Shown here: piece after piece, positions 8,867 to 16,975 of the stretch
How positions within the stretch are numbered: position 1 is the first letter of the stretch
Layout: each line of letters opens with the position of its first letter
Source: Rhodobiaceae bacterium
GTDB lineage: Bacteria > Pseudomonadota > Alphaproteobacteria > Parvibaculales > Parvibaculaceae
Length of the DNA: 64,000 bases
Assembly: GCA_021404525.1 (NCBI GenBank)
Contig: JAAWWE010000001.1
Span: 888,221 to 952,220 of the forward strand
Reading direction: 5' to 3'
Translations under genes and position numbers: made by a program
The notes under the pieces: generated by a model
Databases searched by the model: none
Seen by the model: the letters and a program-made list of their open reading frames with translations, nothing else
Told to the model about the DNA's origin: nothing

Positions 8867-10180
8867 TTATGCGTCGCCATAGATTGGAAAACGACTGCAG
8901 AGTGCATCCACTTCAGCCCGAACCGCCGCCTCAGTCTCAGCGTTGCCGTCCGCGCCGTTTTCAACCAGCCCGTCAAGCACCCGGGCAATAAGCTCACCCA
9001 CAAGTTGGAATTCTGCCACGCCAAACCCGCGGGTAGTGCCAGCCGGAGTCCCCAAGCGCACACCACTGGTGATCGCAGGCTTCTCGGGATCAAAGGGAAT
9101 GCCATTCTTGTTGCAGGTAATGTTGGCCCGCTCAAGGCTCGCTTCTGCCACATTCCCTGTCTGACCTTTGGGTCGCAGGTCCACAAGCATGAGGTGCGTA
9201 TCGGTTCCACCGGAGACAATATCAAGGCCATTATCAACAAGCGTGCCTGCGAGTGCCCGCGCGTTCTCTACGATCTGTCCAGCATAGGACTTAAAGCCCG
9301 GCCGCAATGCTTCGCCAAACGCGACTGCCTTGCCGGCGATAACGTGCATCAGCGGCCCGCCCTGAATACCCGGAAAAATCGCCGAATTGAACTTTTTGCC
9401 CAGATCTTCATTGTTGGAAAGGATCATCCCGCCGCGGGGACCCCGCAACGTTTTATGAGTGGTTGTCGTAACCACGTCTGCATAGGGCAATGGGCTTGGA
9501 TGAACGCCACCGGCAACCAGCCCAGCAAAATGCGCCATGTCCACCATCAGATAAGCGCCCACACTGTCCGCGATCCGGCGGAAAGCCGCAAAGTCAATGA
9601 CACGTGGATAGGCCGAACCACCCGCAATAATGAGCTGCGGCTTATGTTCTTTGGCGAGGCTCTCAACCTCATCCATATCAATCAGATGATCTTGTGAACG
9701 CACACCATACTGCACCGCGTTGAACCATTTGCCAGACTGGTTGGGTTTCGCGCCGTGTGTCAGGTGGCCGCCGGCAGCAAGGCTCATGCCCAGGATCGTA
9801 TCACCTGGCTTGATCATTCCCATCAGTGCGCCCTGGTTCGCCTGACTGCCGGAGTTCGGCTGAACATTCACATAGGCACAGTTGAATAATTGCTTCGCGC
9901 GCTCGATTGCCAGCTCTTCAGCCACATCGACAAACTCACAACCGCCATAATAGCGGCGCCCCGGATACCCTTCTGCATACTTGTTCGTAAGCACGGAACC
10001 TTGTGCTTCAAGAACAGCCTTAGAGACGATGTTTTCAGAAGCAATCAGCTCAATCTGGTGCTGCTGACGCCCCAGTTCCTTTTCAATCGCACCAAAAATC
10101 TCCGGATCACTGTCCGCCAGTGATCGACCAAAGAACTGCGAAGACTGAGAATCCATGCTTGCGGGGCTGGAAACGGCCAT
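8867..10180 (-). CDS. glyA: serine hydroxymethyltransferase
   Basis: PLP enzyme interconverting serine plus tetrahydrofolate with glycine plus 5,10-methylene-tetrahydrofolate; 437 residues. [36 protein letters not shown] and the PLP-lysine stretch [16 protein letters not shown] are conserved. I choose the ATG at 10180, preceded by AAAAGG at suitable distance, rather than an in-frame GTG at 10207. The 5' leader contains a hairpin (10212-10244). The gene is followed 65 bases later by nrdR on the same strand. Confidence 0.97.
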   Translation of the reverse strand: MAVSSPASMDSQSSQFFGRSLADSDPEIFGAIEKELGRQQHQIELIASENIVSKAVLEAQGSVLTNKYAEGYPGRRYYGGCEFVDVAEELAIERAKQLFNCAYVNVQPNSGSQANQGALMGMIKPGDTILGMSLAAGGHLTHGAKPNQSGKWFNAVQYGVRSQDHLIDMDEVESLAKEHKPQLIIAGGSAYPRVIDFAAFRRIADSVGAYLMVDMAHFAGLVAGGVHPSPLPYADVVTTTTHKTLRGPRGGMILSNNEDLGKKFNSAIFPGIQGGPLMHVIAGKAVAFGEALRPGFKSYAGQIVENARALAGTLVDNGLDIVSGGTDTHLMLVDLRPKGQTGNVAEASLERANITCNKNGIPFDPEKPAITSGVRLGTPAGTTRGFGVAEFQLVGELIARVLDGLVENGADGNAETEAAVRAEVDALCSRFPIYGDA

Positions 10181-10211
10181 GTCTGAAACCTTTTCTAAAA
10201 CTGTCACTGGA

Positions 10212-10244
10212 GGGCAAACCCAGGGGAAATTGGGAGGTCTGCCC
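10212..10244 (-). promoter_or_regulatory. inverted repeat in the glyA leader
   Basis: GGGCAGACC and GGTTTGCCC (read on the minus strand) form a 9-bp stem with one G-T wobble and a 15-base loop, some 30 bases upstream of the chosen glyA start. CACT/AGTG just outside could extend it. No T-run follows, so an intrinsic terminator is unlikely. An mRNA leader structure or a protein site is possible. I could not match it to a known riboswitch class. Confidence 0.35.
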
Positions 10245-10568
10245 AGAGTCAGAGTGCGTTAATGTAAGGCGCGCTAGTTACCACATATAGTCGGGCGGCG
10301 CCAACGCTACACAAGCTGAGACACGGGAAAAAACCACCCTCGCCTCGCTCCAGACAGGCCTCTCCACCAAAGGTCGCGAGCCTGGATATGCCCGACCGTT
10401 AAAACCAAGCTTTTTGCTAGGTTAATACCAAAGGTCATCAAACATATGGGCGTTTTACAAAAAGCATCGTGATCACTTTTCAAATAGTTCGAAGAAATAC
10501 TTGATTAATCTAGCGCTCTTTGCGATACACCAGACAAGTATTGGTCCATTGATACCTGGTTTAGATTC
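10245..10568. other. AT-rich divergent intergenic region between glyA and the mucR-like gene
   Basis: No open frame with coding character. The half near the mucR-like gene is clearly AT-richer than the surroundings, as is usual for MucR-type promoters. It holds an imperfect hairpin (AACC A AGC around 10403-10410 against GCT A GGTT 10416-10423) and a candidate promoter described separately. Nothing else was recognised. Confidence 0.5.
10501..10529 (+). promoter_or_regulatory. candidate sigma-70 promoter of the mucR-like gene
   Basis: TTGATT (10501-10506) and GATACA (10524-10529) are separated by 17 bases and lie 40-55 bases upstream of the possible start codons. The match is fair but not tested against start-site data. 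Confidence 0.4.
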
Positions 10569-11012
10569 TTGTCGGATTCCAAGATGCCGAGTGATCGCGA
10601 CGATCCCCCATCACCTGCAACGCTTCAGTTTGCATCAGAAATTGTTGCCGCCTATGTGAGCAACAACTCTCTCGCGGTTGACGAATTGCCGGATATGATC
10701 CGCACCGTTCATGGCGTTCTGGCCGCATTGGGCGAGGAAGCAGGAACAGCTCTCACACAACAAGGGCCAGCTGTCTCCATCGATGAATCCGTCACAGACG
10801 AGTACTTGATTTGCCTCGAAGATGGCAAAAAACTCAAGATGCTAAAGCGGTATTTGAGGTCCAGATACGGCCTGTCGCCAGAGGAATATCGCTCGAAATG
10901 GGGCCTTCCGGCCGACTATCCGATGGTCGCCCCCAACTATGCAGCGCAACGATCCAAACTCGCGAAGAAAATTGGTCTTGGTCAAAACAGTGCGCCGCGT
11001 AAGCGCGACTAG
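10569..11012 (+). CDS. MucR/Ros family transcriptional regulator lacking canonical zinc ligands
   Basis: 147 residues from a TTG at 10569, or 142 from the ATG at 10584. The C-terminal half is a clear MucR DNA-binding domain: CLEDGKKLKMLKRYL, then SPEEYRSKWGLPADYPMVAP and LAKKIGLG. In Ros the ligands are Cys-x2-Cys-x9-His-x4-His. Here the four positions read Cys, Asp, Tyr and Tyr, so only one ligand remains. Zinc-free Ros-like proteins are documented in Mesorhizobium, so folding without metal is possible. MucR proteins act as H-NS-like repressors at AT-rich promoters. The gene stands alone, divergent from glyA. Confidence 0.92.
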   Translation: MSDSKMPSDRDDPPSPATLQFASEIVAAYVSNNSLAVDELPDMIRTVHGVLAALGEEAGTALTQQGPAVSIDESVTDEYLICLEDGKKLKMLKRYLRSRYGLSPEEYRSKWGLPADYPMVAPNYAAQRSKLAKKIGLGQNSAPRKRD

Positions 11013-11018
11013 CCGATC

Positions 11019-11294
11019 TCAGACCACCCACCCTTTGCCATTTTTTCCTGACTTGGGCGCTGTCTGCTGATTCTCATCAGCCTTCTGAGCCATGACATAA
11101 TTCAGTTTATTGAGCGCAACACGCTCAAGCTCTGATTGCGGCAAGTTAGCAGGACCGACAATCGACACTTCGATACCGGTCGCACTGTCAATTGCCGACA
11201 CTTTCATGCTGTCGCCAACGGGGTAGAGCTCGAAATAAACTTCGCGCGACTTGCCGCTCTCTTGCGGTCCGGAAGACGGAGACTTACGCCGCAC
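11019..11294 (-). CDS. small conserved alphaproteobacterial protein downstream of hemA (DUF6898-like)
   Basis: About 91 residues from a GTG at 11294 that overlaps the end of hemA; an ATG at 11327 would give 102. The core [19 protein letters not shown] followed by [13 protein letters not shown] and a helical [14 protein letters not shown] reads as a beta-strand unit plus helix. I recall this kind of small protein next to hemA in alphaproteobacteria (DUF6898), but the family name is from memory. The C-terminal tail is basic and low-complexity. Function unknown; the overlap with hemA suggests cotranslation. Confidence 0.7.
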   Translation of the reverse strand: MRRKSPSSGPQESGKSREVYFELYPVGDSMKVSAIDSATGIEVSIVGPANLPQSELERVALNKLNYVMAQKADENQQTAPKSGKNGKGWVV

Positions 11295-12495
11295 GCCTAA
11301 TCTTGCGTCGGGTCCACACGTCATCAAGTGCGTGCACCAGACTCTCCATCATTTCGTCCGTATGAAGAGGACAAGGGGTAAACCGAAGCCGCTCTGTTCC
11401 ACGCGGTACTGTCGGATAATTGATTGGTTGAACGTAGATATTATGATCGTTCAGCAAATCGTCAGCTACCTGCTTGCAAAGCACCGGATCCTTGACCATG
11501 ACAGGCACGATATGACTTTCGCACATCATCACAGGCAGGCCCGCGTCTAGCAGCATCTTGCGAAGGGTTTGAGCCCGTTCCTGATGCACTTCCCGCTCTA
11601 CGTTGCTCGCTTTCAGGTGACGAACGCTTGCAAGGATCCCGGCAACCAGAACCGGCGACAGCGACGTCGAAAAGATGAACCCAGGAGCATAGGACCGGAC
11701 GACGTCCACAACCGCTTCACTAGCTGCGATATATCCACCCATCACGCCAAACCCTTTGGCGAGCGTTCCTTCGATGATATCGACCTTGTCAAGAACACCA
11801 TCGCGTTCTGCGATGCCGCCGCCTCGCGGGCCATAGAGCCCCACGGCATGAACCTCATCAAGATAGGTCAGCGCACCATATTTATGCGCGAGATCACAGA
11901 TCTCACCGATAGGCGCAATGTCACCATCCATGGAATAAACAGATTCAAAAGCAACGATTTTTGGCTGCTCAAGCGGCACGGACTGCAGCAACTCTTCAAG
12001 ATGCTCCAAGTCATTGTGGCGCCAAACCCGTTTGGGACCGCCGCTGCGACGAATACCTTCGATCATGGACGCGTGATTAAGTTCATCTGAGATCGTCAGG
12101 CAGTCGCCGAACACACGCGCCAAAGTGCTCAGCGTCGCATCATTGGCGATATAGCCAGACGTAAAGAGCAAGGCCGACTCTTTCTGATGAAGATCCGCGA
12201 TCTCTTTTTCAAGCTCTACGTGATAATGGGTGGTGCCGGAAATATTCCGTGTACCCCCTGAACCGGCCCCGACAAGATCAACCGCTTCATGCATTGCCGA
12301 TGTGACCAGCTCATTTTGACCCATGCCCAGATAGTCGTTTGAGCACCAGACGACGATCTCTTTTTCACCTTCGGGTGCATGAAAAGTCGCGCGAGGGAAA
12401 CTTCCACGATGGCGCACAATATCGGCAAAAACTCGGTATCGGCCCTCATTCCGCAAGGAGGTCAATGCTTCCGACAGTTTGCCTTCATAGTCCAT
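11284..12495 (-). CDS. hemA: 5-aminolevulinate synthase
   Basis: Shemin pathway: condenses glycine and succinyl-CoA to 5-aminolevulinate using PLP; 403 residues. Start [11 protein letters not shown] is the usual alphaproteobacterial N-terminus and has a GTGGA ribosome site, so I prefer 12495 to a GTG at 12507. [48 protein letters not shown] and the PLP-lysine [13 protein letters not shown] identify ALAS rather than KBL or BioF. hemB, the next pathway step, is 8 kb away on the other strand. The upstream region contains nested hairpins and an 18-bp palindrome. Confidence 0.96.
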   Translation of the reverse strand: MDYEGKLSEALTSLRNEGRYRVFADIVRHRGSFPRATFHAPEGEKEIVVWCSNDYLGMGQNELVTSAMHEAVDLVGAGSGGTRNISGTTHYHVELEKEIADLHQKESALLFTSGYIANDATLSTLARVFGDCLTISDELNHASMIEGIRRSGGPKRVWRHNDLEHLEELLQSVPLEQPKIVAFESVYSMDGDIAPIGEICDLAHKYGALTYLDEVHAVGLYGPRGGGIAERDGVLDKVDIIEGTLAKGFGVMGGYIAASEAVVDVVRSYAPGFIFSTSLSPVLVAGILASVRHLKASNVEREVHQERAQTLRKMLLDAGLPVMMCESHIVPVMVKDPVLCKQVADDLLNDHNIYVQPINYPTVPRGTERLRFTPCPLHTDEMMESLVHALDDVWTRRKIRRAA

Positions 12496-12521
12496 CGTCA
12501 ATTCCACTTCCAGTTGACCTT

Positions 12522-12563
12522 AAACCGAAATACCACCATAGGAAGAGTGGTGCCTTATGGTTT
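12522..12563 (-). promoter_or_regulatory. nested inverted repeats in the hemA leader
   Basis: Outer arms AAACC (12522-12526) and GGTTT (12559-12563) enclose inner arms ACCAC (12532-12536) and GTGGT (12547-12551), about 30-65 bases upstream of the hemA start. Each stem is five base pairs. This may be an mRNA leader structure or a regulator site; there is no T-run. Confidence 0.3.
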
Positions 12564-12592
12564 ACAGTCCGTTAACGCGTTCTAGTACCCTA

Positions 12593-12610
12593 GGAAATCT
12601 GCAGATTTCC
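12593..12610. promoter_or_regulatory. 18-bp perfect palindrome upstream of hemA
   Basis: GGAAATCTGCAGATTTCC is identical to its reverse complement over all 18 bases. It sits about 98 bases upstream of the hemA start codon and 61 bases past the gdpD-like stop, where an operator for hemA would be expected. It has no central loop and no T-run, so a dimeric regulator site is more likely than a terminator. It does not match the FNR box. Confidence 0.5.
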
Positions 12611-12670
12611 ACACCCAGCGCTACTCGCGAATTGTCGCAGAAAACACCGTCAAATTCTAGAACCGGCGGT

Positions 12671-13447
12671 TTAGTGCCACACACCCCGCTCTTCCAGAAT
12701 AGATTTAAGCACTTCGGGCCGGTCTGTCATCAGCCCATCGACACCTACATCGAGTAATCGGCGCATTTCCTGCGGGTCATCAATCGTCCAGACATGAACC
12801 TGAAGGCCCCGCTCATGGGCGTGGGCAACCAAACGGCGGTCAACCAGACGAATTCCGAACTGATGGGTGGGTATCTGCAGGCACCCTTGTGGGAACGGGC
12901 CCCAAAGGCCGGAAAAAGGCCCCGACAAGCTGGAAAACCGCATTCTCGCGGTGCCAAGCGGCCCTAGCCCTGTGCATAGACGTGAGCCCAGCATGTCACG
13001 GATCCCAGCAGTTCGCCTGTCAGAGAACGACGTCACACAGACCCTGCCGAGGGCATTGGCATCCTTGAGGACCTTCGCCAGCGGTTCAGCAGCATTATCA
13101 AGCTTAGGATCGATATTAAACCGGGCCTCGGGCCAGCTCGCCAGAAGCTCGGCAAACAAGGGAATGGGCTCACGCCCGTCTATGCGGGCTTTCGACACTT
13201 GAGCGTAGTCCAGCTCGGCAATCCGACCGGTCATATCGGTGACGCGGTCCAGCTCTTCATCATGGAAGGCCAGCAACACACCGTCCCTTGTCGCATGTAC
13301 ATCTGTTTCCAGATAGCGGAATCCAAGATCAATCGCATGTTGAAAGGCCGGAAGCGTGTTCTCTGGATGCGCGCTGGTTCCCCCTCTATGCGCAAAGGCC
13401 AGAACACCATCAAATTCTAGGTATGGAAATTTTGCAGGTCGCGACAT
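12671..13447 (-). CDS. glycerophosphodiester phosphodiesterase
   Basis: Hydrolyses glycerophosphodiesters to glycerol 3-phosphate and an alcohol; 258 residues. The TIM-barrel GDPD signature is intact: AHRGGTSAHPENTLPAF (catalytic His), YLETDVHATRDGVLLAFHDE (metal Glu/Asp and second His), FNIDPK and the late VWTIDDPQEM. There is no signal peptide, so it is probably cytosolic and acts on deacylated phospholipid head groups. It is a single gene between the L,D-transpeptidase and hemA, with a palindromic candidate operator just upstream. Confidence 0.95.
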   Translation of the reverse strand: MSRPAKFPYLEFDGVLAFAHRGGTSAHPENTLPAFQHAIDLGFRYLETDVHATRDGVLLAFHDEELDRVTDMTGRIAELDYAQVSKARIDGREPIPLFAELLASWPEARFNIDPKLDNAAEPLAKVLKDANALGRVCVTSFSDRRTAGIRDMLGSRLCTGLGPLGTARMRFSSLSGPFSGLWGPFPQGCLQIPTHQFGIRLVDRRLVAHAHERGLQVHVWTIDDPQEMRRLLDVGVDGLMTDRPEVLKSILEERGVWH

Positions 13448-13463
13448 CAATCTCTCCCGTAAG

Positions 13464-13478
13464 GGACAAATTTAGTCC
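13464..13478. promoter_or_regulatory. palindromic candidate operator before the GDPD gene
   Basis: GGAC-AAATTTA-GTCC is a 15-base near-perfect palindrome (six of seven pairs) about 17 bases upstream of the ATG at 13447. It could overlap the transcription start or leader. Confidence 0.35.
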
Positions 13479-13518
13479 ATATGAGGCGGATTGAAAGAGC
13501 CAACGAAAGTAAGGCGAC

Positions 13519-14832
13519 CTATCTGGTCAGGGAGGAAGTGCGAACACGGCGGTCAATATCGTAGACATCGTCTCGAAAGTTCACGACGCCGCTATCATCA
13601 ACCCAGGCGGTGAGATAAAGCAGATAGACCGGCACGGTCTCAGCGAGCCGCACGTCACGACGGTTACGTTGATTGACAACACCATCGATACGGGCGCGGT
13701 CCCACCCTTCTGTTTCGCTGAGCAGCCACTCGGTCAGATCGTGCACATCCTCAACGCGCACGCAGCCAGAGCTATACGTCCGTGCTGTGCGACCAAAGAG
13801 GCTCTTCGACGGCGTATCATGAAGATAAACCGCATAAGGGTTGTTAAAGTGGATCTTCACAGTGCCAAGCGAATTTCTCGGACTTGGATCCTGGCGCAAA
13901 CGAACGTCACGGGCGCTCGTACGATACCAATTAACAGACCGGGCGCTGACTTCTCTTCCACCCCGATACACACGAATGCCCAGCCGTTCGAAATAGGCCG
14001 GATTGCGGCGCGCTTTCGGGATCAGGTCTTTCTCGGCAATACTGCGGGGCACATGCCAATAGGGATTAAACGCCAGGAACGTGATCTCGCTGGTGATCTC
14101 TGGCGTTTGCCGGTCTTCCTTACCAACAATAACGCGACGCCGAAGGTCGACCCGACCATCAGTGACTGCCTCAACCTCCTGGCCGGCAATATTCACAAAC
14201 ACATAGCGGCGGCCGAGAGACTCTGAAACTTCATTCAAGCGCTGAAGATTGATCGCCAGCTGTTTAATCCGCTTTGAGACCGGCACATTCATTGTATCGA
14301 TCGTCCGCGGACCAATCACACCATCTGGGGTTAGTCCATGACGGCTCTGGAAGCGACGTGTGCCCTCATAGACATGTTCGTCATAAACTGCCGGGTCACC
14401 ACCCGAAATTGCGAGATCGCCGGTCGCCACCAGACGCTCGCGGATAAGCGGTACCCGGTCATCCCGATCACCCAATTCGATTTTCTCACCACGCGGGATG
14501 GACTTCCAACCGCCCCATTCTTCAATCTGCTCATACATCGACATGGCGCGTAGCACCGGCCAGAAGCCGGCATCGCCGAGTGTCGGAACACTTGAGAGCG
14601 ACGTTGGAGTTTCTGGAATAAGGGCTTCAGAACTCGGATTCCATGGATCAACCCACTGCTGTTCCCATGGATTGAATGCGTCATCTGCCGCCGCTGGTGA
14701 TACAAAAAACAGCGCAATACCAACAAAAACAGCGCTCGCAGCCATAATCAGATAGTCGAAAGATGTCTTTGCGACATGTGTCACAGTGCTGCCCCCGCGG
14801 CCTGTATCGATTTTACGTCTGTTAGCGTTCAT
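13519..14832 (-). CDS. L,D-transpeptidase (YkuD family) with peptidoglycan-binding domain
   Basis: Periplasmic enzyme that forms 3-3 peptidoglycan cross-links or attaches proteins to the wall; 437 residues from the ATG at 14832. A hydrophobic segment ending SPAAADDA (residues about 29-52) is a signal peptide or anchor. A peptidoglycan-binding domain follows (EGTRRFQSRHGLTPDGVIG). The YkuD domain has HDTPSKSLF and the catalytic YSSGCVRVED with His, Ser and Cys in place. The size and arrangement resemble the YcbB/LdtD class. An LdtR-type regulator is two genes away; see 15800-16312. Confidence 0.93.
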   Translation of the reverse strand: MNANRRKIDTGRGGSTVTHVAKTSFDYLIMAASAVFVGIALFFVSPAAADDAFNPWEQQWVDPWNPSSEALIPETPTSLSSVPTLGDAGFWPVLRAMSMYEQIEEWGGWKSIPRGEKIELGDRDDRVPLIRERLVATGDLAISGGDPAVYDEHVYEGTRRFQSRHGLTPDGVIGPRTIDTMNVPVSKRIKQLAINLQRLNEVSESLGRRYVFVNIAGQEVEAVTDGRVDLRRRVIVGKEDRQTPEITSEITFLAFNPYWHVPRSIAEKDLIPKARRNPAYFERLGIRVYRGGREVSARSVNWYRTSARDVRLRQDPSPRNSLGTVKIHFNNPYAVYLHDTPSKSLFGRTARTYSSGCVRVEDVHDLTEWLLSETEGWDRARIDGVVNQRNRRDVRLAETVPVYLLYLTAWVDDSGVVNFRDDVYDIDRRVRTSSLTR

Positions 14833-14984
14833 TTTCGGTACACCAGAGTCAAAGCACAAATAGGGTAAATTGCCTCTTTGAGACAGTTTTTGGTTGTTCG
14901 GCAACAGTTTGCCATGATGAACGCAAATAAGAGGCCACGTTTCACCGATCAAAAGCCCCTAAAACAAAAGGGTAAATCCAGTAT

Positions 14985-15779
14985 ATGTCACAAATACTGA
15001 TAACAAATTTAGCCGTGATTGCAGTCTGCCTGCTCGCTCTATGGGGCGTAAGTATCAGGATTCGCGATGCGAGCATCATCGATATCTTCTGGGGTCCAGG
15101 CTTCGGCATCGTAGCGCTGACCACCTTTATCCTCACCGACGCACCTGGACCATCTGGGGTCCTTCTCACAGCATTTGCGTGTCTGTGGTCCATAAGGCTA
15201 GGCACCCACCTGGCAGGCCGTTGGCTCTCCCACGGACGCAAGGAAGACGCGCGCTACATCGCCATGCGGAAAAAGGCCGGTCCGTCTTTCGGCAGACGGT
15301 CACTGGTAACCGTCTACGGCCTTCAAGGAGCGCTCATGTGGATCGTCTCCCTGCCGCTCCAAATCGGTATCTCACAAAGTTCCGGCGCTGCATTTGGAGT
15401 TGCCACAGCGCTTGGCTGCATCATCTTCACCGCAGGTTTCGTGATGGAAGCTTTGGCCGACGCGCAATTGCGCGACTTTAAAGCTGACACAAAAAATGAC
15501 GGGAAGATCATGTCGCAGGGTATCTGGGCTTGGAGCCGCCACCCCAACTATTTTGGCAATGCCTGTTTGTGGTGGGGCCTCTTCCTAATCGCCTCAGACG
15601 CGCCTTTTGGGGTCTTTGCGATTGTGAGCCCGGTCATCATGACGTTCCTGTTGCTGCGCGTTTCCGGTGTTGCCCTGTTGGAACGCCGGATGGCTCGCGC
15701 CAAGCCTGAATATCTGGAGTACCAACAGTCCGTAAATGCATTTGTGCCGCTCCCACCTTCATGGAAACGGCACAAATAG
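14985..15779 (+). CDS. DUF1295 family integral membrane protein
   Basis: 264-residue polytopic membrane protein of the DUF1295/steroid 5-alpha-reductase-like superfamily; the substrate is unknown. About six or seven hydrophobic segments are seen. The family motif GIWAWSRHPNYFGNACLWWG, with the RHPNYFGE-like element, lies near residues 182-201. DASIIDIFWGPGFG is the characteristic second-helix motif. It is divergent from the L,D-transpeptidase gene with 152 bases between the starts, and converges with the ldtR-like gene. Related enzymes reduce sterols or unsaturated fatty chains, but no such activity is shown here. Confidence 0.9.
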   Translation: MSQILITNLAVIAVCLLALWGVSIRIRDASIIDIFWGPGFGIVALTTFILTDAPGPSGVLLTAFACLWSIRLGTHLAGRWLSHGRKEDARYIAMRKKAGPSFGRRSLVTVYGLQGALMWIVSLPLQIGISQSSGAAFGVATALGCIIFTAGFVMEALADAQLRDFKADTKNDGKIMSQGIWAWSRHPNYFGNACLWWGLFLIASDAPFGVFAIVSPVIMTFLLLRVSGVALLERRMARAKPEYLEYQQSVNAFVPLPPSWKRHK

Positions 15780-15799
15780 ATTTGTCTGATTGATCCAGC

Positions 15800-16312
15800 T
15801 TAGAGGCGGAAACGGATCTGATCTGTCCAGAAGCGTTCAAGCTTGTTCAGCGTCTTGTTGATGACCTGAAGCTCTTCCTGACTCACATCACCCACCTCAG
15901 AGATCGTGTCGATGTGACGATTGTAGAGCGTATCAATGGTATCGCAGATTTCCCGACCTTTTTGCGTGAGGCGAACACGCACGGAGCGTCGGTCCATCTC
16001 GGAACGCTGGTGGTTGATGTAACCCGCTTCCACAAGCTTCTTCAGATTGTAGGAAACATTCGAGCCGAGATAGTGACCCCGCGACCGCAGCTCGCCAGCC
16101 GTCATTTCCTGGTCGCCAATATTGAACAGAAGCAACGCCTGCACACTATTGATCTCGACATTGCCACTGCGATCAAGTTCATCCTTGATCACGTCCAGCA
16201 AACGACGGTGAAGTCGCTCAACAAATGTTAGCGCCGTCAGATAGGCCTCACGCGCTTCGGGGGAAGCACTCCTTGGCTCACTTGTTTCTGCTTCTTCAAT
16301 CATCGCACTCAT
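15800..16312 (-). CDS. ldtR: MarR family winged-helix regulator, LdtR type
   Basis: 170-residue MarR protein. The wing region GHYLGSNVSYNLKKLVEAGY, with EMDRRSVRVRLTQKGREI, is strongly like LdtR of Sinorhizobium and Liberibacter, which activates an L,D-transpeptidase gene and its own promoter. Here an L,D-transpeptidase gene lies 1 kb away, which supports the assignment. The ATG at 16312 has AGAGG at good spacing. A palindrome with CAAATTT/AAATTTG arms lies about 110 bases upstream. Family known, specific role inferred. Confidence 0.85.
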   Translation of the reverse strand: MSAMIEEAETSEPRSASPEAREAYLTALTFVERLHRRLLDVIKDELDRSGNVEINSVQALLLFNIGDQEMTAGELRSRGHYLGSNVSYNLKKLVEAGYINHQRSEMDRRSVRVRLTQKGREICDTIDTLYNRHIDTISEVGDVSQEELQVINKTLNKLERFWTDQIRFRL

Positions 16313-16422
16313 GGAACAAACCTCTACAAATCCGCTCTGGCGGCAAACTCAAACCTAACTAGCCGCAAACCCATGAATGCAACACTAAAGGCGGCGTCCT
16401 AATGGTGGCTTAATCAGAACCT

Positions 16423-16441
16423 CAAATTTGGCCTAAATTTG
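16423..16441. promoter_or_regulatory. palindrome upstream of the ldtR-like gene
   Basis: CAAATTT and AAATTTG are perfect 7-bp arms with a 5-base centre, between the globin stop and the ldtR-like start. A related CAAAT...TAAATTG element occurs at 14857-14872, just upstream of the L,D-transpeptidase gene. A shared operator is plausible; a terminator for the globin gene is the alternative, but no T-run is present. Confidence 0.4.
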
Positions 16442-16464
16442 GGGATGTTTTCGCTACAGCTTGA

Positions 16465-16884
16465 TCATTCCGCGGCTTGACCATAGGCAGCGCCTATCAT
16501 TGTGTCGGAAAGGATTTGGTAAGTATGTTTCCAAGCAGCATCAACTTCCGGCAAATAAGCCTCGCCAAGCCCCTGTTCCAGGGTCCACAGCAGTGCGGCA
16601 CCAACCTTGTCATAATGCTCTGGCTTGACGCCATAAGCCACGTGCCCCTGGCCAAGCTTCTGCAGAACCGGCACCAGTGCATTCAAATCGTTGAGCCCCG
16701 CCACAGCGATGGTCAGCGTCTTCATGAGCTTCCGCCCCTGCTCTTCCATATCTCCAGTAAAGAGCGGCTTTACTTCAGGTGCGATCTCAAACAGGCGGCC
16801 GTAAAAAAGTTCGGCAGCTTTGTCTGCAATAGGCTTAACCGCTTCAAAACTGGTTTGAACAAGCTGGATTTCGGTTGGGGTCAT
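16465..16884 (-). CDS. single-domain globin (Vitreoscilla-haemoglobin-like)
   Basis: Haem protein of 139 residues binding O2 or NO, cytosolic. The globin fold is visible: FYGRLFEIAPEVKPLF (helix B to the CD corner), LNALVPVLQKLGQGHVAYGVKPEHYDKVG, with the proximal His in GHVAYGV and the conserved Tyr/Glu helix after it. No flavin reductase domain follows, so it is not a full flavohaemoglobin. Its ribosome site is partly inside a small hairpin (16894-16908). Likely roles are NO detoxification or oxygen handling, inferred from the family. Confidence 0.93.
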   Translation of the reverse strand: MTPTEIQLVQTSFEAVKPIADKAAELFYGRLFEIAPEVKPLFTGDMEEQGRKLMKTLTIAVAGLNDLNALVPVLQKLGQGHVAYGVKPEHYDKVGAALLWTLEQGLGEAYLPEVDAAWKHTYQILSDTMIGAAYGQAAE

Positions 16885-16893
16885 TTTCTTTTC

Positions 16894-16908
16894 CTCGCGT
16901 TATGCGAG
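16894..16908 (-). promoter_or_regulatory. hairpin overlapping the globin ribosome-binding site
   Basis: CTCGC and GCGAG form a 5-bp stem with a 5-base loop. The 3' arm supplies GAG of the GAGGA Shine-Dalgarno sequence that precedes the ATG at 16884, so initiation could be modulated by this structure. Confidence 0.4.
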
Positions 16909-16975
16909 TAAAAATCTACCCAATACACTCTAAGTCCCGGTTAAGGTCGTCCAAAAAAAGTCGGTGGCAATCGAC

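Noticed and set aside
16313..16464. GCGGC/GCCGC inverted repeat near 16340
   Set aside because: Only five base pairs with a long 17-base spacer; likely chance, unlike the stronger CAAATTT palindrome nearby.
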